From assembly GCA_025980475.1 (NCBI GenBank), contig JAICXL010000001.1:1-64000 (forward strand): a stretch of 64,000 nucleotides of DNA, written 5' to 3'. Of the stretch, positions 57,357-64,000 are shown piece by piece. This DNA comes from Nocardioidaceae bacterium (GTDB taxonomy: Bacteria > Actinomycetota > Actinomycetes > Propionibacteriales > Nocardioidaceae). The notes under the pieces were generated by a model. That model was not told the origin of the DNA, made no database searches, and saw nothing but the letters and a program-made list of their open reading frames with translations. The position numbers were made by a program, and so were the translations under genes. Numbering within the stretch: position 1 is the first letter of the stretch; every line of letters starts with the position of its first letter.

Positions 57357-58949
57357 TCAGAGGACCTTCGCGACGTCGTGGACGAAGCCGTGGCTCCACG
57401 GCGCGTGCTGCCACGGTGACCACCGGGGCCCGTCGCCGAGCAACGCGACGACCAGCACCACGGTGGCGATGACCGCGAGGCCGAAGGCCACCACGCCGGC
57501 CGAGGACTGGCCGCCGAGGACCCGGGTGCTGCGCCGGCCCATCTCCCGCACCCGCGCGGAACCGGGCCCCCACCACGTCGCCAGGACGTACGACGCCCCG
57601 ACCACGAGCGTCCCGCCCACGAGGGGGACACCCGCGACCTTCTCGATCAGTGCGACGGCCACCGCCACCAGCACCGACCAGGCCACCAGCAGGACCGTGC
57701 CGACCAGGCTGATCAGCAGGTAGAGCGGAAGGCCGATGGTGGAGGCGGGAACGTCGTACCACCGCGACCGGCCGCGCGCCTGCTGGCGGCGGGTGTGTCG
57801 CTCGGCGGTGACCGACGAGACCCGCAGGACTGAGGCGAGGGCCGCGATGACCGCGGCCCCCACGTAGGGCGCGAAGCCGACCACCGCCGCCCCGAGGAGC
57901 CCGATGCCGAACAGGGCGAGGCGCTGCTGGCCCGGCCGCGGCGTGCCGAGGCGTGCCACCGGCAGCTGGCGGGTGGTGGGCTCGTCCCACGGCGCCCAGG
58001 CGGGCTCGACCCGGCGTGTGGCCGGCTCGACCTGCTCGGTCGGCGGCGCGGCGTCGCGGACGTGCGCGAGGGCCAGCGGCATCGTCCACTCGTCGGTGGC
58101 GCCACGGGCCGCTGCGGCGCCACCGGCCAGCTCGGCATGCAGGTCGGCGAGCGCCGGCCGCTCCAGCGGCTCCGGGGCCAGCGCGTCCTGCAGCAGCGGG
58201 CGCAGTGAGGCCGGCACCCCGGTCAGGTCCGACTCGCCGCGCCGGGCCCGGTCCATGATCGCCATCGCCGGCCCCCGGCCGTAGGGCGTGCGTCCGGTCG
58301 CGGCGAAGACGACGGTCGCTGCCCACGCGTGCACGTCGGCGGCCGGGGTGGCGTCGTCGCCGTACAGGATCTCCGGGGCGAGGTAGCCCGGCGTGCCCAG
58401 AAGGAACCCGGTGGCGGTCAGCCGAGGGTCCTCGGCGAGGCGGGCCAGGCCGAAGTCGATGAGGACCGGGTTGCGGCCCTCCATCAGCACGTTGGAGGGC
58501 TTCACGTCGCGGTGCAGCACGCCGACGCGGTGCACCGCGAGCAGGGCCTCGGTCAGCCCGGTGGCGAGCACCCGCAGGTCCTCCTCGGGCAGCGGGCCGT
58601 GCTCACGGACCTCCTGGTGCAGCGAGAGGCCGGGGACGTAGCGGGTGGCGACGAACGGGATCGGCCCGAAGGGGTCGGCGTCGACGATCTCGGCGATCCG
58701 CGGCGAGGTGATCCGGCGCAGCGAGCCGACCTCCTGGGCCAGCCGCTCCCGGGCCTCCTGGTCGCCGACGACGTGCGGGCGGAGCACCTTGAGCGCGACC
58801 CGCGAGGCGTCGCTGCGGCCGGAGGCCCCCGTCATCCGCTGGGCCAGGTGCACCACGCCCATGCCGCCCTCGCCGATGACGGTGAGCAGCCGGTAGTCGC
58901 CGACCCGCCCCTCCTCGCCCCGATCGAAGGCACCGTTCGCCGTGCTCAC
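57357..58949 (-). CDS. Membrane-anchored Ser/Thr protein kinase (PknB-like)
   Basis: The 530-aa protein has an N-terminal Hanks-type kinase: IGEGGMGVVHLAQ, catalytic loop LHRDVKPSNVLM, DFGLA and GTPGYLAPE. A linker rich in Ala/Pro (about 275-335) leads to a C-terminal part with about five membrane helices rather than the usual single helix plus PASTA sensor. The substrate and signal are unknown. It ends 15 bases from the convergent membrane-protein gene. Confidence 0.9.
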   Translation of the reverse strand: MSTANGAFDRGEEGRVGDYRLLTVIGEGGMGVVHLAQRMTGASGRSDASRVALKVLRPHVVGDQEARERLAQEVGSLRRITSPRIAEIVDADPFGPIPFVATRYVPGLSLHQEVREHGPLPEEDLRVLATGLTEALLAVHRVGVLHRDVKPSNVLMEGRNPVLIDFGLARLAEDPRLTATGFLLGTPGYLAPEILYGDDATPAADVHAWAATVVFAATGRTPYGRGPAMAIMDRARRGESDLTGVPASLRPLLQDALAPEPLERPALADLHAELAGGAAAARGATDEWTMPLALAHVRDAAPPTEQVEPATRRVEPAWAPWDEPTTRQLPVARLGTPRPGQQRLALFGIGLLGAAVVGFAPYVGAAVIAALASVLRVSSVTAERHTRRQQARGRSRWYDVPASTIGLPLYLLISLVGTVLLVAWSVLVAVAVALIEKVAGVPLVGGTLVVGASYVLATWWGPGSARVREMGRRSTRVLGGQSSAGVVAFGLAVIATVVLVVALLGDGPRWSPWQHAPWSHGFVHDVAKVL

Positions 58950-58985
58950 CCGACCGAGGCTATCCGGCGACCGGGAACGGGCCGG

Positions 58986-60068
58986 TCACACCACGCGGTG
59001 CATCCAGCCGAAGCCGTCCTCGGCCCGGCCGAGCTGGATGTCGACCAGCTCCCGGCGGATCCGCATCGTCAGCGGGCCACCCTCCTCGCCGGTGGGCGAC
59101 GGGGCCTCCCCGCCGTCCCAGAGCAGCCGGCCGACCGGGGTCACCACGGCCGCGGTGCCGCAGGCGAAGACCTCCGTGATCTGCCCGCCGGCGACGCCCT
59201 CGCGCCACTCGTCGATGGAGATCTTTCGCTCCTCGACCTGGTGGCCCATCTTGCCGGCGAGCTCGATGATCGCGCTGCGCGTGATGCCCTCGAGGATGGT
59301 GCCCGTCTCCGGGGTGACGATGCGCCCGTCGGCGAGGACGAAGTACATGTTCATCCCCCCGAGCTCCTCGACGTACCTGCCCTGCTGGGCGTCGAGGAAG
59401 ACCACCTGGTCGCACCCGTGGCGAGTGGCCTCCTGCTGGGCGACCAGCGAGCTGGCGTAGTTGCCGCCGGTCTTCGCCGCGCCCATCCCGCCACGCCCGG
59501 CCCGGGTGTACTCCTCGGTGAGCCACAGCGTCACCGGCTTCACGCCACCCTTGAAGTAGGCGCCGGCCGGGCTGGCGATCACCATGAACGTGACGTGCTG
59601 TGAGGGGCGCACGCCGAGGAACGCCTCGGTGGCGATCATGAACGGGCGCACGTAGAGCGTCTTCTCGCCGTCCGCGTCCGGCACCCACCGCTGGTCGACG
59701 GTGACGAGCGCGTCGACGGCCTGCACGAAGTCGTCCGGGTCGAGGACGGGGAAGGCGAGCCGCCTGCTCGAGCGCACCATCCGCTGGGCGTTCTCCTCCG
59801 GCCGGAAGGTCCAGATCGAGCCATCGTCGTGCCGGTAGGCCTTCATCCCCTCGAAGGTCTCCTGCGCGTAGTGCAGGACCGCGGTGGCCGGGTCGAGGCT
59901 GAGCGGCGCGTACGGCGTGATCCGCGCCTCGTGCCATCCTGCCTCCGGAGTCCACTCGACGGTGAACATGTGGTCGGTGAAGTGCACGCCGAAACCGGGT
60001 TTCGCCAGGATCGCGGCGAGGTCGGCGTCGCTGCGCGGCTGCTCCGATCGGGTGGTGCGGATCTCCAT
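58986..60068 (-). CDS. ilvE: Branched-chain amino acid aminotransferase
   Basis: The 360-aa PLP enzyme converts branched-chain keto acids to Ile, Leu and Val. The PLP Lys is in GGVKPVTLWLTEEYTRAGRGGMGAAKTGGNYA (about 190-221; Lys in GAAKTGGNYA). FEGMKAYRHDDG and EVFACGTAAVVTPVG are typical of class IIa actinobacterial IlvE. The ATG was chosen at the conserved N-terminus. leuB lies just upstream on the same strand. Confidence 0.95.
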   Translation of the reverse strand: MEIRTTRSEQPRSDADLAAILAKPGFGVHFTDHMFTVEWTPEAGWHEARITPYAPLSLDPATAVLHYAQETFEGMKAYRHDDGSIWTFRPEENAQRMVRSSRRLAFPVLDPDDFVQAVDALVTVDQRWVPDADGEKTLYVRPFMIATEAFLGVRPSQHVTFMVIASPAGAYFKGGVKPVTLWLTEEYTRAGRGGMGAAKTGGNYASSLVAQQEATRHGCDQVVFLDAQQGRYVEELGGMNMYFVLADGRIVTPETGTILEGITRSAIIELAGKMGHQVEERKISIDEWREGVAGGQITEVFACGTAAVVTPVGRLLWDGGEAPSPTGEEGGPLTMRIRRELVDIQLGRAEDGFGWMHRVV

Positions 60069-60102
60069 GGTGTGCAGGCTATCCCTCGGTGGGCCCGGGC
60101 CG

Positions 60103-61233
60103 TCAGGCGAGGCGCGCAGCGACGGCGTCGCCCACCTCGGCCGTCGCGCGGCTGGCGCCGGGCTCGCGCGCCGCGAGGTCCGCGACGACCGCCTGCTCGA
60201 CCGCGCGGGCGGCATCGTCGAGCCCGAGGTGCTCGAGCAGGAGGGCGACCGACAGGATCGCCGCGGTCGGGTCGGCCTTCTGCTGACCGGCGATGTCGGG
60301 TGCCGAGCCGTGCACGGGCTCGAACATGCTGGGCGTGGTGCGGTCGGGGTTGACGTTGCCGCTCGCGGCCAGGCCGATCCCACCGGTGACCGCTGCGGCG
60401 AGATCGGTGATGATGTCGCCGAAGAGGTTGTCGGTGACGATCACGTCGAAGCGCGCGGGGTCGTTGACCATGAAGATCGTGGCCGCGTCGATGTGGAGGT
60501 AGTCCACGGCGACGTCCGGGAACTCTCGGCCGATCTCCTGCACCAGCCGGGACCAGACCGCGCCGGCGTGCACGAGCACGTTGGTCTTGTGGACCAGGGT
60601 GAGCTTCTGGCGGCGCTTCCGGGCCCGGCGGAAGGCGTCGCGGACGACGCGCTCGACGCCGAAGGCGGTGGTGAGGCTGACCTCGGTGGCCACCTCCGCC
60701 GGGGTACCGGCGCGGAGGGTGCCGCCGTTGCCGGTGTAGGGACCCTCGGTGCCCTCGCGGACCACGACGAAGTCGACGTCGCCGCGCTCGAGGACACGGT
60801 CGGCGAGTGGGGAGAGGGCTCCCGGGAAGATCCGCGAAGGTCGCAGGTTGACGTAGTGGTCGAGCTCGAAGCGCAGCCGCAGCAGCAAGCCGCGCTCGAG
60901 GATGCCCGGCGGCAGGTTCGGGTCGCCGGGCCTGCCGCCCACGGCTCCGAGCAGGATCGCGTCGTGCTGGCGGATCTCGTCGAGGACCGCGTCGGGCAGC
61001 ACCTCACCGGTGCGCAGGTAGCGCTCCGCGCCGAGGTGGTAGCGGGTCGGCTCGAACTTCACCCCCTGCGGCGTTGCCTGCTCGAGGACCTTGAGGGCCT
61101 CGGCGATCACCTCGGGGCCGATCCCGTCACCCGGGACCACGGCGAGCTTCAACGACTGGTCCCCGGGCGACTCTGCTGACGCCTCTGCTGACAACTCTTC
61201 CGGCGACTCTCCTGGCGACTCTCCTGGCGGCAT
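60103..61233 (-). CDS. leuB: 3-isopropylmalate dehydrogenase
   Basis: The 376-aa NAD-dependent enzyme of leucine synthesis starts its conserved core at [20 protein letters not shown] (about 30). Substrate and metal residues are in [31 protein letters not shown] and [13 protein letters not shown]. Before the core is a 26-residue Ser/Glu/Pro/Gly extension made of a repeated ESPG unit, which may not be translated if an alternative start is used. A 41-aa gene precedes it by 10 bases. Confidence 0.95.
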   Translation of the reverse strand: MPPGESPGESPEELSAEASAESPGDQSLKLAVVPGDGIGPEVIAEALKVLEQATPQGVKFEPTRYHLGAERYLRTGEVLPDAVLDEIRQHDAILLGAVGGRPGDPNLPPGILERGLLLRLRFELDHYVNLRPSRIFPGALSPLADRVLERGDVDFVVVREGTEGPYTGNGGTLRAGTPAEVATEVSLTTAFGVERVVRDAFRRARKRRQKLTLVHKTNVLVHAGAVWSRLVQEIGREFPDVAVDYLHIDAATIFMVNDPARFDVIVTDNLFGDIITDLAAAVTGGIGLAASGNVNPDRTTPSMFEPVHGSAPDIAGQQKADPTAAILSVALLLEHLGLDDAARAVEQAVVADLAAREPGASRATAEVGDAVAARLA

Positions 61234-61243
61234 GCCCTCGAGG

Positions 61244-61369
61244 CTAGTTGTCGTCGGGGCGCTGGCCGCCGTTGTCTCGCAGGTCAAGCGCGGCCTGGAC
61301 GGCCTCGTGGCTGTAGCGGCTGTCGGGGTTGTTCCGAGCCGGGCCCCAGTCGGGGTACATGTCGTACAT
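61244..61369 (-). CDS. Small acidic protein upstream of leuB
   Basis: The 41-aa product [20 protein letters not shown]... is acidic, ends in GGQRPDDN and has no membrane segment. ATG 61369 follows GAAGGA at good spacing, which supports translation. It is in line with leuB and 10 bases before its start, so the two may form an operon. The family is not recognised. Confidence 0.6.
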   Translation of the reverse strand: MYDMYPDWGPARNNPDSRYSHEAVQAALDLRDNGGQRPDDN

Positions 61370-61379
61370 CTCTTGACTT

Positions 61380-61766
61380 CCTTCGGTCGTGGTCGGTGCG
61401 GGTCTCCCCTTCCCATTGCTGGGTGACCCCTCCGCGGTGGGCGGGCCGGGCGGCACACCTGAGCGGGACGCGGGTAACGCGTCGACCGCAGCTGGGCCGA
61501 GTGAAGGAATCGCGGGTGGGATCTTCGCTGCTCGGTCGCGGAGGGGTTCGTAAGCCGGTGGCGGGGGAACGCCGGAACTCCGCGGCGAGGTGGCCTACTT
61601 AACAGGCCCCGCCACGGCGGCAAATAAGTACGAAGGTCCTCCGCATGGTGACCACAGGCTACGGGACGAGCAGTGGCGGCCGCAGGGGTTCTCCCCAGTC
61701 GTCCCGGATAGCGAGACGACCATCCAGGGCGCGGACCGCTGGCCGGCGTTTGCGAGACTCGACGAC
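61380..61766. other. Intergenic region between divergent genes
   Basis: This 387-base stretch separates the small gene and the methyltransferase-like gene, which point away from each other, so it must hold two promoters. Near 61590-61620 a GC-rich stem with a CTTAAC loop (arms around GGCGAGGTGGCCT and AGGCCCCGCC) is the only clear structure. I see no gene and no riboswitch consensus. Confidence 0.5.
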
Positions 61767-62333
61767 ATGAGTGCTCCCCCGGACCTGCCGGAGATCGTCT
61801 CCCGCGCCTTCGTGGTCTCCCGCAAGGCGGGCTACGTCGCCTTCTGCCGCAATGAGACCGGCCGGCTGCTCGCCTCGCTGGCGGCCACCAGGTCGGGCAC
61901 CCTCGCCGAGTTCGGCACCGGCACCGGCGTCGGCACCGCCTGGCTGCGCTCGGGCGTCCGCGGGGGCACGCACATCCTCACCGCGGAGCTCGACGCCAGG
62001 CTGGCGAATGCCGCGGCCGAGATCTTCACCGACGACGACCAGGTCGAGGTGGTTGCCGCCGACTGGGCCACGCTGCGCGACAAGGGCCCGTTCTCGCTGC
62101 TCTTCCTCGACGCCCACGAGTCCGGTGGTTCCACCGCCGACGACGTCATCGACCTCGTGGAGACCGGCGGCATCGTCGTGCTCGACGACTTCAAGCCGTG
62201 CGAGTCCTGGCCACCGGTGGCCGCGGGCAGGGTCGACGTGCTGCGCGAGCAGTGGCTGACCGACGAGCGGTTCACCACCGCCGAGGTGATGGTCGCGCCA
62301 GACGCCGCCGTGCTCATCGCGACGAAGCGTTGA
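61767..62333 (+). CDS. O-methyltransferase-like SAM-dependent enzyme
   Basis: The 188-aa protein has a Rossmann methyltransferase core with SAM-binding [15 protein letters not shown] (about 48-62), acidic TAELDARL after strand 2 and the [20 protein letters not shown] segments that resemble class I O-methyltransferases (metal Asp residues). It is shorter than typical COMT. ATG 61767 was chosen as the first start in the conserved part. Its 3' end overlaps the convergent membrane gene by 20 bases. Confidence 0.75.
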   Translation: MSAPPDLPEIVSRAFVVSRKAGYVAFCRNETGRLLASLAATRSGTLAEFGTGTGVGTAWLRSGVRGGTHILTAELDARLANAAAEIFTDDDQVEVVAADWATLRDKGPFSLLFLDAHESGGSTADDVIDLVETGGIVVLDDFKPCESWPPVAAGRVDVLREQWLTDERFTTAEVMVAPDAAVLIATKR

Positions 62334-62997
62334 CGCTCCCGTCCCGGCCGGGGAGCTCGACGATGAAGTGCGGCAGGAGCAGCTGGGTCAGCGGGCCGAT
62401 GGCGATCGCGTAGAGCACGGTGCCGACGCCGACCAGCCCGCCGAGCAGCCAGCCGGCGAGCACGACGGTGACCTCGATCGAGGTGCGCACCAGCCGCAGC
62501 GACAGCCCGGTGCGCCGGTGCAGCCCGGTCATCAACCCGTCACGGGGACCGGGGCCGAGCTGGGAGCCGATGTAGAGCGCAGTGGCGACGCCGTTGAGCA
62601 GGATCCCGCCGAGCATCAGCGCGATCCGGAACGAGAGCTGGTCCGGCACCACCAGGACGTGCAGGACCTGGTCGGTGACCAGACCGATGACCACGGCGTT
62701 GGCGACCGTGCCGAACCCGGGCGCCTGGCGCAGCGGCAGCCACAGCAGCAGCACTGCGAAGGACACCACGATCACCATCTCGCCGATGCTGAGCGGCACG
62801 TGCCGGGCGAGCCCGACGTGCAGGACGTCCCAGGGCAGCTGGCCGAGGTCGGAGCGGATCATCATCGCCATCGACGTGCCGTAGAGCGCGAGCCCCGCGA
62901 AGAGCCGGACCATCCGGCTGCCCAGCCGGCCGGCACGCAGCTGCCCCAGCGGGCCGAGCGCGGCAAGCTGCCGGGGCGGCGGGGAGACAGTGGTCAC
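62314..62997 (-). CDS. YczE/YitT-like membrane protein
   Basis: The 227-aa protein has five or six helices, with GTSMAMMIRSDLGQLPWDVLH near the N-terminus and LGPGPRDGLMTGLHRRTG, both hallmarks of the YczE/YyaS group. Its function is unknown. GTG 62997 begins before the first hydrophobic segment. serA ends 22 bases upstream of it on the same strand. Confidence 0.78.
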   Translation of the reverse strand: MTTVSPPPRQLAALGPLGQLRAGRLGSRMVRLFAGLALYGTSMAMMIRSDLGQLPWDVLHVGLARHVPLSIGEMVIVVSFAVLLLWLPLRQAPGFGTVANAVVIGLVTDQVLHVLVVPDQLSFRIALMLGGILLNGVATALYIGSQLGPGPRDGLMTGLHRRTGLSLRLVRTSIEVTVVLAGWLLGGLVGVGTVLYAIAIGPLTQLLLPHFIVELPGRDGSVNASSR

Positions 62998-63019
62998 CGG
63001 ATGAAACCTACCGCGTGCC

Positions 63020-64000
63020 TCATCCCGTGCTGACCGCGCGGACCGCCTCGGCGTCGATGGCGTCGCGGATCTGCTCGAGCACGTCGGCGGGGATCGCCGA
63101 GTCGACGGCCACCGCGACCAGTGCCCGGCCGCCCGGGGCGTCGCGGGCGACCTGCATGCCGGCGATGTTGATGCCGGCGTCCCCGAGGATGCGGCCGAGC
63201 GTGCCGACCATGCCCGGCCGGTCGGCATAGGTGAAGAATGCCAGGTGCTCTGTCGGCTCGATGTCGATCGGGAAGCCGTTCACCTCGACGAGTCGCTCGC
63301 GCTGGGCGAGGCCGACGAGGGTCCCGCTGACCGACACCCGGGAGCCGTCCGCGAGCGTTCCCCGCACGGTGACCAGGTTGCGGTGGTCGGGGCTGTCCGG
63401 CTCGGTGACGAGGCGTACGGCGATCCCGCGCTCGGCAGCCAGCAGCGGGGCGTTGACGTGGCTGACCTGCCCCTCGACCACATCGGTGAAGACGCCCTTG
63501 AGCGCAGCCAGCTCGAGCGCCTTGACGTCGTAGGCCGTGATCTCCCCGCGGACCTCGACGTCGAGGCCCTGCGCCATCTCCCCGGCCACCGAGGTGAAGA
63601 TGCGCCCGAGGCGCTCGGTCAGCGGGATGCCCGGACGGACGTCCTCGGCGATGGCGCCGCCCTGCACGTTGACCGCGTCGGGGACCAGCTCGCCGCGCAG
63701 CGCCAGCCGCACCGAGAGGGCGACTGCGAGCCCGGCCTTCTCCTGGGCCTCGACCGTCGAGGCGCCCAGATGAGGGGTGGCGACGACGTTCTCGAGCTGC
63801 AGCAGCGGATTGCCCGTGGCCGGCTCGACCGCGAAGACGTCCAGCCCGGCCGCGGCGATCCGGCCGGTCTTGAGGGCGTCGTACAAGGCGTCCTCGTCGA
63901 CGATGCCGCCGCGGGCGGCGTTCACCAGCACCAGTCCGGGCCTGGCGCGGGCGAGCTGCGCGGCCCCGATGAGGCCCACCGTCTCGGCCGTGCGGGGCAG
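63020..64000 (-). CDS. serA: D-3-phosphoglycerate dehydrogenase, 5' end outside the window
   Basis: The visible 326 codons include the NAD-binding end of the catalytic domain (VNAARGGIVDEDALYDALK, catalytic Glu/His in LDVFAVEP and TPHLGASTVEAQEKAG), the intervening (ASB) domain and a C-terminal ACT domain (IDIEPTEHLAFFTYADRPGM) that usually gives serine feedback. The N-terminal about 200 residues lie beyond 64000. It is the type I, long SerA of actinobacteria. Confidence 0.95.
   Translation of the reverse strand: MPRTAETVGLIGAAQLARARPGLVLVNAARGGIVDEDALYDALKTGRIAAAGLDVFAVEPATGNPLLQLENVVATPHLGASTVEAQEKAGLAVALSVRLALRGELVPDAVNVQGGAIAEDVRPGIPLTERLGRIFTSVAGEMAQGLDVEVRGEITAYDVKALELAALKGVFTDVVEGQVSHVNAPLLAAERGIAVRLVTEPDSPDHRNLVTVRGTLADGSRVSVSGTLVGLAQRERLVEVNGFPIDIEPTEHLAFFTYADRPGMVGTLGRILGDAGINIAGMQVARDAPGGRALVAVAVDSAIPADVLEQIRDAIDAEAVRAVSTG

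Noticed and set aside
61380-61766. Cyclic-di-AMP (ydaO-type) riboswitch
   Set aside because: Conserved ydaO blocks could not be matched on either strand.

Overview
The window is GC-rich DNA from an actinobacterium. The conserved block at the right end (gltX, a fumarylacetoacetate-hydrolase family gene, cimA, ilvE, leuB, serA) and the protein style suggest Nocardioides or another Nocardioidaceae; this is inference from gene order and sequence character, not a database match. About three quarters of the window (roughly 230-48858) is accessory DNA inserted into the 3' end of a tRNA-Glu(CTC) gene. The same 42-bp tRNA-derived core occurs three times in direct orientation (230-271, 26631-26672, 48817-48858) and delimits two tandem islands. 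In each island the integrase frame crosses the core, and the matching stop codon lies just inside the far end of the island.

Island 1 (272-26672) looks like an integrative mobilizable element: tyrosine integrase, small MerR-like Xis, large MobF relaxase-helicase and an HTH protein. An XRE regulator/nucleotidyltransferase pair sits near its left end. Its cargo (1709-19364) reads as a fluoride-response island. Two clear fluoride (crcB-type) riboswitches precede enolase-pyrophosphatase-MFS-DUF190 and a pair of MutS-like ATPases. Two variant switches precede a dynamin-like GTPase-PAP2 pair and a seven-gene, complex-I-like (Hyf/Ehr) membrane complex without NiFe ligands. Enolase and pyrophosphatase are classical fluoride targets. 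No CrcB/Fluc or CLC-F exporter is recognisable, so this is the most interesting part of the window.

Island 2 (26673-48858) is a phosphate and arsenic island with no mobilisation genes and a truncated integrase. It holds half of an MMPL transporter, pstSCAB with phoU and a SenX3-RegX3-type two-component system flanked by PHO boxes, and a seven-gene redox operon with its own two-component system (ApbE, ferric-reductase-like membrane protein, NuoF-like subunit, ferredoxin, cytochrome-b-like protein, two exported low-complexity proteins). It also holds a secreted phosphoesterase, a DoxX-Rieske fusion, a frameshifted ctaB, and arsenic genes (arsR, acr3, arsC and an ArsI/CadI-like gene). Its right end is a chimera of a phosphoesterase 3' end and an integrase 3' end.

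The core chromosome (48859-64000) has tRNA-Glu, tRNA-Gln, a CPBP protease, gltX, a FAH-family enzyme, a putative 3-methyladenine DNA glycosylase, an amidase, cimA behind an apparent isoleucine attenuator, a small membrane protein, a Ser/Thr kinase, ilvE, leuB, a 41-aa protein, an O-methyltransferase-like gene, a YczE-like membrane protein and the 3' part of serA. Several accessory genes (nucleotidyltransferase, eno, probably hyfC, int, and ctaB twice) carry single-base frameshifts that all have the polarity of one missing base. They may be real decay or assembly errors.
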